Source: CAXTSE01 sp964246985 (GTDB taxonomy: Bacteria; Actinomycetota; Actinomycetes; Actinomycetales; Microbacteriaceae). From it: 64,000 bases of DNA. The notes below the pieces were generated by a model. The model was not told the origin of the DNA. It did no database searches and saw nothing but the letters and a program-made list of their open reading frames with translations. The position numbers and the translations under genes are program-made. Shown piece after piece: positions 40,765 to 48,868 of this stretch (position 1 is its first letter; every line of letters begins with the position of its first letter). The stretch covers positions 186,001-250,000 of the forward strand of contig CAXTSE010000001.1 of assembly GCA_964246985.1 (NCBI GenBank), read 5' to 3'.

Positions 40765-41781
40765 ATGAGGCGCACACTTCTCGCATCCACGGCAGTGCTG
40801 GTCGCAACGCTCGCCCTCGCCGGATGCACGGCGGGGTCGGCGGATTCGGCGGTCGATCAGTCGGGCCCGGCCCCCGCCGTCGAGGGCGGCGACTTCTCGT
40901 CCGCCGAGGGCGGAGCGGCGGGCGATGCGCTCGGGGGCACCGGCGTCGACAGCGCGGCCGCCGCCGAACGGCAGGTCATCATCACCGGCGACGTCACCAT
41001 CACCGCCGAGGATCCGATCGCGGCCTCCCGCGAGGCGGTGCGCATCGTCGAGTCGGCGGGCGGACGGGTCGACGGGCGCACCGAGTACGCGCCGTCGAGC
41101 ACCGGCGACGGCGGCTCCGATCTGCCGGACGGCGACTACTCCGTCGAGTACGTGCCCGGCGGCTCGGCGGGGAGTGCGACGCTGCAGCTGCGGATCCCCG
41201 CCGACAAGCTGACGGCGACGCTCGATGAGCTCGAGGAGCTCGGACGCGCCGATCAGGTCTCGCTGTCGACGTCCGATGTGACGGTCGAGTCGCAGGACCT
41301 CGACGCCCGCATCTCGGCGCTCCGCGCGTCTCTCGAACGCATCCAGGCTCTCGTCGCGAAGGCGACGACCATCGACGACCTGATCCGCCTGGAGGGCGAG
41401 GTCAGCTCGCGGCAGGCCGAGCTCGAGAGCCTCGAGGCACAGCAGCGCTACCTCGCCGACCAGGTGTCGATGTCGACTGTCACCCTCTACCTCCGCTCGG
41501 AATCGGACGCGCCGCCTGTCGACCCCGGCGACTTCTGGTCGGGACTCGCCACCGGATGGGCGGCGTTCGTCGGCTTCTGGGCCGGGCTGCTCGTGCTGAT
41601 CGGCGTGCTGGTGCCCTGGATCGTGACGCTCGCGCTCATCGCGGGTGCGGTGATCCTCGTGCTGCGCCGGCGTCGGCGTCGCGTGGCGGCGGCAGCCGCA
41701 GCTGTCGGGACCGCGCCCGGCGCCGCTCCCGCGCAGCCTCAGGCCGACGAGCCGATCAGCGCGAGCAGCGCGACGCCGTAG
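40765..41781 (+). CDS. DUF4349 lipoprotein
   Basis: 338 aa. Type II signal peptide with lipobox LALAGC (Cys about residue 20). The extracytoplasmic DUF4349 domain (about 70-255) has RQVIITGDVTITAEDPIAA, GGRVDGRTEY, LRIPADKLTATLDEL, and a coiled coil (LDARISALRASLERIQALVAKATTIDDLIRLE in pieces). A strong TM segment (about 268-305) and an Arg-rich tail close it. It is anchored at both ends. The function of DUF4349 is unknown. ATG 40765 lies 6 nt after TACCGT; GTG 40759 is an in-frame alternative. Its last 43 nt overlap the convergent gene. Confidence 0.85.
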   Translation: MRRTLLASTAVLVATLALAGCTAGSADSAVDQSGPAPAVEGGDFSSAEGGAAGDALGGTGVDSAAAAERQVIITGDVTITAEDPIAASREAVRIVESAGGRVDGRTEYAPSSTGDGGSDLPDGDYSVEYVPGGSAGSATLQLRIPADKLTATLDELEELGRADQVSLSTSDVTVESQDLDARISALRASLERIQALVAKATTIDDLIRLEGEVSSRQAELESLEAQQRYLADQVSMSTVTLYLRSESDAPPVDPGDFWSGLATGWAAFVGFWAGLLVLIGVLVPWIVTLALIAGAVILVLRRRRRRVAAAAAAVGTAPGAAPAQPQADEPISASSATP

Positions 41782-42158
41782 GCCTCGGCCGGGTCGTCGC
41801 TCGTGAACCGGGTCTCCGCGCCGTCCCCTCGCGTGGTGACGACGTAGGTCGCCCGATTGTCGTCGGCCGGCTCGCGCGTGAGGGCGACGAACGTGCCGCG
41901 CAGCAGGTCGCGCAGCTGGTCCTCCCGCGGCAGCCAGAGCGCGTCGTCGAGGGCGACCGAGTCGAGCGCCCACTCGGTGGTCCCGTTGAAGCCGAGCACG
42001 GTCCCGGTGGGGTGCACCTGCGCCTCGATCGTCATGTCGCTGACGGTGAAGACGTCGCCCTCGAAGTCGGGCCCGGAGATCTGGAACGCGTCGCCCGACA
42101 CCGGAGTCCAGGTAAGGCCGGCGTCGCGCAGGCGGACGGCGAGGGCGGTGGAGATCAT
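41739..42158 (-). CDS. Conserved hypothetical protein
   Basis: 139 aa. Mixed alpha/beta small protein: ALAVRLRDAGLTWTPVSGDAF, FTVSDMTIEAQVHPTGTV, GFNGTTEWALDSVALDDAL, LLALIGSS. Homologues in Actinobacteria are often labelled 'pilus assembly protein CpaE', but no P-loop or receiver domain is present, so I do not use that name. ATG 42158 is used; an in-frame GTG at 42164 is possible. Its 3' end overlaps the DUF4349 gene by 43 nt on the opposite strand, and its start is 33 nt from the divergent oxygenase gene. Confidence 0.75.
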   Translation of the reverse strand: MISTALAVRLRDAGLTWTPVSGDAFQISGPDFEGDVFTVSDMTIEAQVHPTGTVLGFNGTTEWALDSVALDDALWLPREDQLRDLLRGTFVALTREPADDNRATYVVTTRGDGAETRFTSDDPAEAYGVALLALIGSSA

Positions 42159-42191
42159 GTTCACATTCTGCGGGCTTAACCTGTGGTGACC

Positions 42192-43133
42192 ATGGCATCC
42201 GAACCTCGTCCGCCGCTCCGCGAGCGGCTGCTCATCGCCTTCAGCGGTCAGCCCGACGGACTCCCGAAGTACGTGCAGGAGATCGCCGACGGCGACGACG
42301 AGGGCTTCTTCGGCCCCGGCTCGGCCGTCTGGGAGGTGCACGCCGGCATGCCGACGCTCGTCGCCGGCATCCGCGCGCTGCTCATGCAGACCCTGCACCC
42401 CGGCGCGATGGCGGGCGTGCACGACTGGTCGCGCTACAAGACCGACTCGATGGGGCGCCTGGCGGGCACGATCCGCTGGATCGTCTGCACGACCTTCGGG
42501 TCGACCGAGCAGGCCGTGCGCGAATCCGACCGCGTCAAGCACTTCCACGAGCGCGTCGTCGGCACCTACGTCGACGGGAACGGCGTCGAACGCGACTACC
42601 GTGCCGGCGACGGCGACCTCCTGCGCTGGGTGCACCTCGCGTTCACGGAGGCCTTCCTCGGCAGCCACCAGACCTTCGGAGGCCCCATCCCCGGCGGCGC
42701 CGACCGGTATGTGCGCGAGTGGGCGACCGCGGGCGCGCTCGTCGACGCGCCCGACTCCCCGACGTCGGAGGCCGAGCTGCGGGCCGCCCTCGACCAGTTC
42801 CGCACCGACGGGATCCTGCGCCGTGACGAGCGGGTGGATGAGGCGGTCCGCTTCCTGAAGAAGCCCCCGCTGCCGGGCACCGGGCTCGCCTATCGAGTCC
42901 TCTTCGCCGGGGCCGTCGCCTCGATCCCGGACGAGTACCTCCGCCTCCTGGGGCTCCGCCGACCCTGGTGGCCGGCGATCCCGCTCACCCGCGTCGTGCT
43001 CTGGGCTGTCGGGCGCGCGCTCGGCAGCGGGCCGTCGTCGCGCTCGCTCGCCGAGCAGCGGGTGGCGCGTCTGCGCGCGGCCGCGGCGGCGAGTTCACCT
43101 GCCCGTAACCCACGGGACCCCGGTTCGCCGTAG
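42192..43133 (+). CDS. MpaB-like oxygenase (DUF2236)
   Basis: 313 aa. DUF2236/MpaB heme-dependent oxygenase-type protein: FFGPGSAVWEVHAGMPTLVAG, LLMQTLHPGAMAGVHDWS (conserved His), RLAGTIRWIVCTTFG, VHLAFTEAFLGSHQ (His) and YVREWATAGALVD. Family members include latex-clearing-type and mycophenolic-acid-pathway enzymes, most with unknown substrates. ATG 42192 lies 9 nt after TAACCT; GTG codons at 42183 and 42186 are in frame and possible. The TAG stop at 43131 is also part of the TAGCGT box for the downstream gene. Confidence 0.85.
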   Translation: MASEPRPPLRERLLIAFSGQPDGLPKYVQEIADGDDEGFFGPGSAVWEVHAGMPTLVAGIRALLMQTLHPGAMAGVHDWSRYKTDSMGRLAGTIRWIVCTTFGSTEQAVRESDRVKHFHERVVGTYVDGNGVERDYRAGDGDLLRWVHLAFTEAFLGSHQTFGGPIPGGADRYVREWATAGALVDAPDSPTSEAELRAALDQFRTDGILRRDERVDEAVRFLKKPPLPGTGLAYRVLFAGAVASIPDEYLRLLGLRRPWWPAIPLTRVVLWAVGRALGSGPSSRSLAEQRVARLRAAAAASSPARNPRDPGSP

Positions 43134-43142
43134 CGTCCCAGC

Positions 43143-43169
43143 ATGACCAGGACCGGCGCGGCGCTGTGA
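43143..43169 (+). other. Possible 8-codon leaderless uORF
   Basis: ATG 43143 lies 6 nt after TAGCGT (43131-43136) and encodes MTRTGAAL, then TGA. The TGA overlaps the GTG start of the GH92 gene (GTGA). The GH92 start lacks an SD, so translation of this mini-ORF may feed the main gene by termination-reinitiation. An alternative is that the transcript simply starts elsewhere. Confidence 0.4.
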
Positions 43170-45358
43170 TCGAGCGCGTCGATCCGTTCATCGGCACCGG
43201 GGCCACCGAGCTGCCCGCACCGGTCGGTCTCGCCGCGACCTGGTGGTGGCCGAAGCCGCAGGTCGGCAACACCCACCCCGGCGCGACCTACCCTTTGGGG
43301 ATGGTGTCGGCCTGCGCCTACTCGGGCGCCTACCCGACCGGGTACGGACGCTACGAGCTCGGCACCGAGGGCGTGCCGACGACGATGCTCGACGAGCAGC
43401 TCGCCTCGGGGTTCTCCCACTTCCAGCAGTCGGGCACGGGCGCGATCCGCAAGTACTACAACTACTTCCGGGTGACGCCGATGCTGCAGCCCCTCGACGA
43501 CCTCGGCCAGCGGTGGGCGATCTCGGATGAGCGCGCCGAGCCCGGGTACTACTCGGCGACCCTCGACTCCGGGATCTCGGCCGAGCTGACCGTCGGCCCC
43601 AAGAGCGCGGTGCACCGCTACACGTTCCCCGCGCATCCGAACGCCCGTGTGGTCATCGACCTCTCGCTCGGCGGACTGTCGATCCCTCACGGCGCGACGA
43701 TCCCGCTGCGTGCCCACCTCGAGTCGGTCGCCCCCGGCATCGCGCAGGGCACGATCGTCGTCGAGGGGGCGCCGCTCTCCGTCTACATCGAGTGCCAGGG
43801 CCCGCAGTGGCGGCAGATGCTCTGGTACGACCGGCGTCTGATGCCGGGCGGCACGCGGCTCGACTTCGATCGCATCCGGCCCACGACGCTGCGCCCCTTC
43901 GGCCTCATGTGGGCGGGCCCGAGCCAGCAGGGCGACACCGTCGAGCTGCGCATGGGCTTCTCGCTGCGCGGGGTGGAGCAGGCGAAGCAGAACATGCTCG
44001 ACGACCTCGGCCATCATCCGGGCCGGTTCGACCATCGACGCGAGCGCACGCGCAAGGCCTGGAAGAAGCAGGTGTCGGCGATCACGGTCGAGACCCCGTC
44101 CGAGACCCGCCAGTCGGTGTTCGCGACCGCGATGTACCACTCGTTCATCAAGCCGTGCTTCGCCCCGAGCGAGAGCCCGTTCTGGCCCTCCGATGGGCCG
44201 TTCGTGTTCGACATCTCGACGATGTGGGACATCTACCGCACCCAGCTGCCGCTCATCACGGCCCTGCAGCCCGACCGTGCCGTCGAGCTCGCCAACGCGC
44301 TGCTCACGATCGCCGAGGAGGAGGGCAACTTCCCGATCGGCTACCGCATGGCGGTCGGCAGCGACCGGTTCGCACGCCAGGCCAGCGCTCTCGCGCACAC
44401 CTTCCTCGCCGACCTGTGCCAGCTCGGGCTGCCCGGCATCGACTGGGACGGCGCCCTGGTGCACATGCACAACGACCTCCGCCGCACCTACGGCGAGGAC
44501 TTCCTGCTGACCGGCGAGGCGCATCCGATCAGCCACACCCTCGACATCGCGTTCGGCTACTGGTGCACGGCGCGCATCGCCGAGTTCGTGGGCGACCGGG
44601 CGCTGCTCGACGAGTTCGCTCCGCTCGCCGCCCGCTGGGTGAACGCGTACGACGCCGAGTCGGGGCTGCTGAAGGACTCCACCTACTACGAGGGCACGCG
44701 GTACAACTACTCGTTCCGGCTGCAGCACGACATGGCCGCGCGCATCGCTCTGAGCGGAGGTGACGAGGCGTTCACGGAGCAGCTGGATCGCTTCTTCGGC
44801 TTCGGCGCCGAGCCGGTCACCCAGCCGGGTCGACGTCCCGGCCCCGAGGAGATGCTGCGCGGCTACGCGCTCGGGCGGTTCGAGGGACTCAACAACGAGC
44901 CCGACATGGAGGCGCCCTGGGCCTACCAGTACGCCGGGCGCCCCGACCGCACAGCCGAGGTGGTGCACGCGATCGTGCACAACCAGTTCGGCGTCGGTCG
45001 CGGCGGGCTGCCGGGAAACGACGACTCCGGCGGTCTGAGCTCGTGGTACGTCTGGGCGTCGCTCGGGCTCTTCCCGGTGGCGGGCCAGAACCTGTTCCTC
45101 GTCAACGCCCCGTCCTTCCGTCGAGCCACGATGCAGCTCGGAAAGCAGCAGCTGGCGATCGAGACGTCGGGCTTCGTCGAGCCCGAGCCGGGCGGCCCGG
45201 TGCAGTACGTGCAGTCCGCGTCGCTCGACGGCGTCGAGCTCGACCGCACGTGGCTGACCGCGCGCGAGCTCCATGGCGGCGGCGAGCTCCTGATCGAGCT
45301 CGGCGACGACCCGGACGCCTGGGGCGGCAGGTCGCGCCCGCCCTCCTCCCCGCTGTAG
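43166..45358 (+). CDS. GH92 family glycoside hydrolase (alpha-mannosidase-like)
   Basis: 730 aa. GH92 enzymes are Ca-dependent exo-alpha-mannosidases. The N-terminal beta-sandwich begins VDPFIGTGATELPAPVGLAA, with NTHPGATYPLGMV and GFSHFQQSGTG. The catalytic (alpha/alpha)6 barrel has FDISTMWDIYRTQLPLI, EEGNFPIGYRM, the HTLDIAFGYWC helix, and the family C-terminal signature GNDDSGGLSSWYVWASLGLFPV. No signal peptide is visible, so it is probably cytoplasmic, unlike many GH92 enzymes. GTG 43166 is coupled to a possible 8-codon ORF. It may process mannose-containing glycans or glycolipids together with the following GT genes. Confidence 0.92.
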   Translation: MIERVDPFIGTGATELPAPVGLAATWWWPKPQVGNTHPGATYPLGMVSACAYSGAYPTGYGRYELGTEGVPTTMLDEQLASGFSHFQQSGTGAIRKYYNYFRVTPMLQPLDDLGQRWAISDERAEPGYYSATLDSGISAELTVGPKSAVHRYTFPAHPNARVVIDLSLGGLSIPHGATIPLRAHLESVAPGIAQGTIVVEGAPLSVYIECQGPQWRQMLWYDRRLMPGGTRLDFDRIRPTTLRPFGLMWAGPSQQGDTVELRMGFSLRGVEQAKQNMLDDLGHHPGRFDHRRERTRKAWKKQVSAITVETPSETRQSVFATAMYHSFIKPCFAPSESPFWPSDGPFVFDISTMWDIYRTQLPLITALQPDRAVELANALLTIAEEEGNFPIGYRMAVGSDRFARQASALAHTFLADLCQLGLPGIDWDGALVHMHNDLRRTYGEDFLLTGEAHPISHTLDIAFGYWCTARIAEFVGDRALLDEFAPLAARWVNAYDAESGLLKDSTYYEGTRYNYSFRLQHDMAARIALSGGDEAFTEQLDRFFGFGAEPVTQPGRRPGPEEMLRGYALGRFEGLNNEPDMEAPWAYQYAGRPDRTAEVVHAIVHNQFGVGRGGLPGNDDSGGLSSWYVWASLGLFPVAGQNLFLVNAPSFRRATMQLGKQQLAIETSGFVEPEPGGPVQYVQSASLDGVELDRTWLTARELHGGGELLIELGDDPDAWGGRSRPPSSPL

Positions 45359-45436
45359 TCCGCATCCGCCGCGGCGCCTCACCCTCCTCCCCCTCGTCCT
45401 CCACCGATCTGACCCACCACCACCTCGGGAAGAACC

Positions 45437-46714
45437 ATGACACCCATCGACCGCCGCCTCGTGATCGTCGTCCGCGCCGATCCGGTCATCTGCGGGCACT
45501 CCGTCGAAGCCCGCAACCTCGCCGAGACCGCCCTCGAGCGCGGGTTCGACGAGGTGCGCATCGTCACCTGGCCGATCGAGCGCCTGCAGCAGACGGGTCT
45601 GCCGCTCAAGCCCCTCGACAGCGTGCTCCCCTACAGCGAGGGCATCCACGTCGAGCGCCCCGAGCCGGTCGGCGACTACAAGATCCCCGACGGGCGCTAC
45701 CTGGCCGGCATGGTCGGGCGTCTGGTCGAGCTGTTCACCGACGGGGTGCCCACGGTGTGCCTGTCGCTCTACCTCAGCCCGCACACGCTCGCGGTGGCCG
45801 AGGCGATGACCGCGGCGCGCGGCACGGGCCTCCCGGTGAACGTCACGACCATCGCCGAGGCTGTCGGATCGGACATCACCAACGTGGTGCGCTCGACCAT
45901 CGAGACGGGTCGCTTCGGCGCCGCCGCGCAGATCCTCACGGCCTACCTGTCGCAGGACCTCTGCGTCGCCGTCTCGCAGTACACCCGCGATCTGATCGTG
46001 TCGTCGGCCGAGGAGGTCGACCGCCTGCACGGCACCCGGTTCGCCGAGCAGTGCCGCGCGCGCATCGTCGTCTCGTACCCGGCGATCGATACCGACGCCT
46101 ACGTGCACCTCGACGACGCCGACGTGGATGCGACGCTCGCCTCGCGCGGACTGGAGCGCGAGGGCTACGTGCTGTTCCTCTCCCGCTTGATGGCGGCGAA
46201 GGGCGTCGACGACCTGATCGCCGGCTTCGAGCGCAGCGCCGTCCACGACGACCATGTCCTCGTGATCGCCGGCCGCGGACCCGAGGAGCAGGCCCTGCGC
46301 GCCCGCGCCGCCGCCTCGCCGATCGCGGAGCGCATCCGGTTCCTGGTCGACGTCGGCGACGCCGAGAAGCCGCACCTGATGGCCGGCTGCGCCGCCTACG
46401 TGCTGCCGAGCAAGCCGCGACCGGAGTTCGTCGAGACCTTCGGGATCGCGCTGGCCGAGAAGATGCTGGCCGGCGGAGGCGACGTCATCACCGCGCTGAC
46501 CGGCGGCATCGAGGAGGCGGTCGGCGATCACGCGGTCATCGTGCCCGTCGACGACCCCGACGCGATCGCGGCCGCCCTCGACTCCTCGCTGTCGACCTCG
46601 CGCGCCGAGCGACGCGCCCGGTCGGATGCGGCGCGCGCCTTCGCGATGCAGTTCGACCGTCGCGCGGTGTTCGACGCGATGTTCGCGCACCTCGCGGTGG
46701 CGGCGGTCGAGTAG
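45437..46714 (+). CDS. GT4-family glycosyltransferase
   Basis: 425 aa GT-B protein. N-terminal half: RLVIVVRADPVICGHSVEARNLAE and a large acceptor-side region. C-terminal half: YVLFLSRLMAAKGVDDLIAGF, VIAGRGPEEQAL, IRFLVDVGDAEKPHLMAGCAAYVLPS and the ExxE-type EFVETFGIALAEKMLAGGG. It transfers a sugar with retention from an NDP donor; specificity unknown. The starting block with the VxADPVICGHS wording is shared by trehalose-synthase-like GT4 proteins. It follows the GH92 gene by 78 nt, and a palindromic repeat separates it from the next gene. Confidence 0.88.
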   Translation: MTPIDRRLVIVVRADPVICGHSVEARNLAETALERGFDEVRIVTWPIERLQQTGLPLKPLDSVLPYSEGIHVERPEPVGDYKIPDGRYLAGMVGRLVELFTDGVPTVCLSLYLSPHTLAVAEAMTAARGTGLPVNVTTIAEAVGSDITNVVRSTIETGRFGAAAQILTAYLSQDLCVAVSQYTRDLIVSSAEEVDRLHGTRFAEQCRARIVVSYPAIDTDAYVHLDDADVDATLASRGLEREGYVLFLSRLMAAKGVDDLIAGFERSAVHDDHVLVIAGRGPEEQALRARAAASPIAERIRFLVDVGDAEKPHLMAGCAAYVLPSKPRPEFVETFGIALAEKMLAGGGDVITALTGGIEEAVGDHAVIVPVDDPDAIAAALDSSLSTSRAERRARSDAARAFAMQFDRRAVFDAMFAHLAVAAVE

Positions 46715-46739
46715 CGGCGAAGCCGCGCGTCGAGACCAC

Positions 46740-46880
46740 CCGGTTCGGTCCGCGGTGGCGCCGACAGGAGTCGTCGCGTCGGCAACTCAGCAGCTCCGGG
46801 CTCCAGGGCGCCGCGTGCCCCGACAGTTCCTGTCGACGCCACGCGCAGCTGCTGAGTTGCCGGCGGCGTCCCCTGCGCAG
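46740..46880. repeat. Intergenic palindromic repeat (REP/MITE-like)
   Basis: Perfect 16-bp inverted arms CGGCAACTCAGCAGCT (46780-46795) and AGCTGCTGAGTTGCCG (46847-46862). Inside lies the small palindrome CGACAG-TTC-CTGTCG (46821-46835), and GTGGCG + CGACAGGA words recur on both sides of the left arm. No ORF is encoded. It fills the gap between two glycosyltransferase genes and looks like a non-autonomous dispersed element. Confidence 0.7.
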
Positions 46881-46913
46881 ATCGGAGCTCCTCCGCAGCC
46901 CTAGGCTGACCGG

Positions 46914-47588
46914 ATGGTCATCGTCATCCTGCCGTGGAGGCCGCAGCCCTCGCGCCTGGACGCCTTCACGCGCGTCACCGACTGGTATCGGCACAACCTG
47001 CCGGAGGCAGAGCTCCGCACGGTCGACACGGACGACGAGATCTTCGACCTGGCCCGCTGCCGCAACGTCGGCATCGAGCAGGCGGCGGCGACCGATCCGG
47101 ACGGGGTCGTGATCATCAACGACGCCGACACCCTGCCCGAGCGCGACGCCCTGCTCGCCGCAATCGAGGGTGCGCGCACGTCGGGGCGGGTGCACCTCCC
47201 GTACGACGAGTACCGCTGGCTCGGGCGCACCGGCTCGGCGCAGTACGCCGCGGGCGTGCCTCTCGAGGACTGCGACTTCGAACTCGTGCGCGGCGCGTGC
47301 TCGGGCGTCTACGTGACGACCCCGGCCACCTGGCGCACGCACGGCGGGCAGGACGAGCGGTTCCGCGGCTGGGGCTTCGAGGATGCCGCGTGGTACCTCG
47401 CCCACGAGACGCTGCTCGGCGAGGCCCCCCGCCGCGAGTCCGGCCGCGTGTACGCACTGCACCATGAGACGCAGGAGCGCTCGGGGCCGCAGTACGACCG
47501 CAACGCCGAGCTGATGGAGCGCTACCGCGCGGCGGCGTCCGACCCGGATGCGATGGCCGAGCTGGTCAGCGCCGCGAACGCCCGCTGA
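46914..47588 (+). CDS. GT2-like glycosyltransferase (galactosyltransferase-type)
   Basis: 224 aa. GT-A-like fold: VIVILPWRPQPSRLDAF, DLARCRNVGIEQA, VIINDADTLPERDAL with the DAD metal site, GACSGVYVTTPATW and FRGWGFEDAAWYLA, the WGxED motif typical of the catalytic region in GT7/GT2 enzymes. Donor unknown. ATG 46914 lies 6 nt after TAGGCT and has no SD, so it is probably leaderless. Its last 67 nt overlap the convergent GT1 gene. Confidence 0.85.
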   Translation: MVIVILPWRPQPSRLDAFTRVTDWYRHNLPEAELRTVDTDDEIFDLARCRNVGIEQAAATDPDGVVIINDADTLPERDALLAAIEGARTSGRVHLPYDEYRWLGRTGSAQYAAGVPLEDCDFELVRGACSGVYVTTPATWRTHGGQDERFRGWGFEDAAWYLAHETLLGEAPRRESGRVYALHHETQERSGPQYDRNAELMERYRAAASDPDAMAELVSAANAR

Positions 47589-48868
47589 GGGCCGGTCTCG
47601 CTCCGCAGGTCGGCCGAGAGCTCGGCCCACGCCGCGCGCTGACCGGAGTCGAGGGCGAGCAGCTCGTCGAGCGCCGACCGGATGGTCGCGACATCGGCCG
47701 TGTTCGGATCGAGGGCGATGCCGAGCTCCGCCGTCTCGAGCGCGGCCGCACCGGCGAACTGATCGGTCGAGAACGGCATCACGAGCAGCGGCACCCCGGC
47801 CGCCAGCGCCTCGGTCACCGAGTTGTTGCCGCCGTGGGTGACAGCCGCCGCGGCCTCATCCAGCAGGCGCACCTGCGGCAGGAACTCGCGCACCAGCCAC
47901 CCGTCCGGCAGCGGCCCGAGCTCGGCGACCGGCGTCGACCCGCTCGCGATCGCGGCCGCGACGCCGCTGGCCGCGAGCGCCTCGACCACCCGTCGCAGCA
48001 CGTCGCCACGCACCGACAGGAAGCTGCCGAAGCTCACGTACACGAACGGCACCCCGCTGAGGCCGGCGATCCACTCCTCGACCTCGGGGTCGAGCGCCTC
48101 GGTGCGCACGGCCGATCCGAGGAAGATGCGCGGCGGCATCCGCTCGACCGTCGCGGCGTCGACCAGCTGCTCCGGGTAGTTGTAGAGCACCACGGGCCCG
48201 TGGCCGGCGAACGCGTCGGATGCGGCGGGCGCCTGCGCCGTCGGGTCCAGCTCGGCAGCTGCCCGGTTCCACTCCGCGGTGAACCGCGCCTCGACCCGGT
48301 CGCAGAGCGCTCGCAGGTCGGCGAGCTCGGCCTCATCCGGCGTGAACGCGCGCGGCCAGGCGGTGGGGAAGCCGTACGGCTCGTCTCCGACGGGCAGGGC
48401 GCTCGGATGCCCCAGCACGACGTCGCCGAACGGCACAGCGCCGACGCTCAGCCCGAGCCGCGCGCTGAACGCCAGGTGGTCGACGATGATCGTGTCGGGG
48501 CGCACGGCCTCGACGACCGCGAGCGTGGCGCGCGCCTTCTCGACCGGCTGCCACATCAGATCGGTCAGCCGCTCCTCGGCCTGATAGCGCAGCGTCTCGA
48601 CCATGCCGACGCGCGTCGCGTCGAAGAACCCGCGCAGCGAATCCGCCTCCTCGACCTCCGCCTGCTCCTCGGCGCGGATGACGCCCGGATTCGATCCACG
48701 CCCCAGCTGCAGGGTTACGTGCTCGAACCCGAACTCGGCGACGATCGCCGCCGTCGCGGGCCCGGTCGCCACCACCACCCGCTGCCCCGCATCCCGCCAG
48801 GCCGTGCCCAGGGTCGCGAGGGGCAGCAGGTGCGACGCGTAGTCGGGGCTGATGATGAGCAGGGTCAT
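47522..48868 (-). CDS. GT1-family (MGT/UDP-glycosyltransferase-like) protein
   Basis: 448 aa GT-B protein. N-terminal LLIISPDYASHLLPLATLGTAW with a His typical of GT1 enzymes, TIIVDHLAF, and the C-terminal donor signature VTHGGNNSVTEALAAGVPLL followed by VMPFSTDQFAGA (the usual HGG...E...PxxxDQ). Family members glycosylate small molecules or lipids from NDP-sugars. It is downstream of and coupled to the HEAT-GT4 gene by a 4-nt ATGA overlap. Its 3' end overlaps the neighbouring GT2-like gene on the other strand. Confidence 0.9.
   Translation of the reverse strand: MTLLIISPDYASHLLPLATLGTAWRDAGQRVVVATGPATAAIVAEFGFEHVTLQLGRGSNPGVIRAEEQAEVEEADSLRGFFDATRVGMVETLRYQAEERLTDLMWQPVEKARATLAVVEAVRPDTIIVDHLAFSARLGLSVGAVPFGDVVLGHPSALPVGDEPYGFPTAWPRAFTPDEAELADLRALCDRVEARFTAEWNRAAAELDPTAQAPAASDAFAGHGPVVLYNYPEQLVDAATVERMPPRIFLGSAVRTEALDPEVEEWIAGLSGVPFVYVSFGSFLSVRGDVLRRVVEALAASGVAAAIASGSTPVAELGPLPDGWLVREFLPQVRLLDEAAAAVTHGGNNSVTEALAAGVPLLVMPFSTDQFAGAAALETAELGIALDPNTADVATIRSALDELLALDSGQRAAWAELSADLRSETGPQRAFAALTSSAIASGSDAAAR

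Noticed and set aside
41739..42158. Naming the 139-aa protein a CpaE pilus-assembly ATPase
   Set aside because: It is too short and lacks Walker motifs; the name would come only from propagated annotation.
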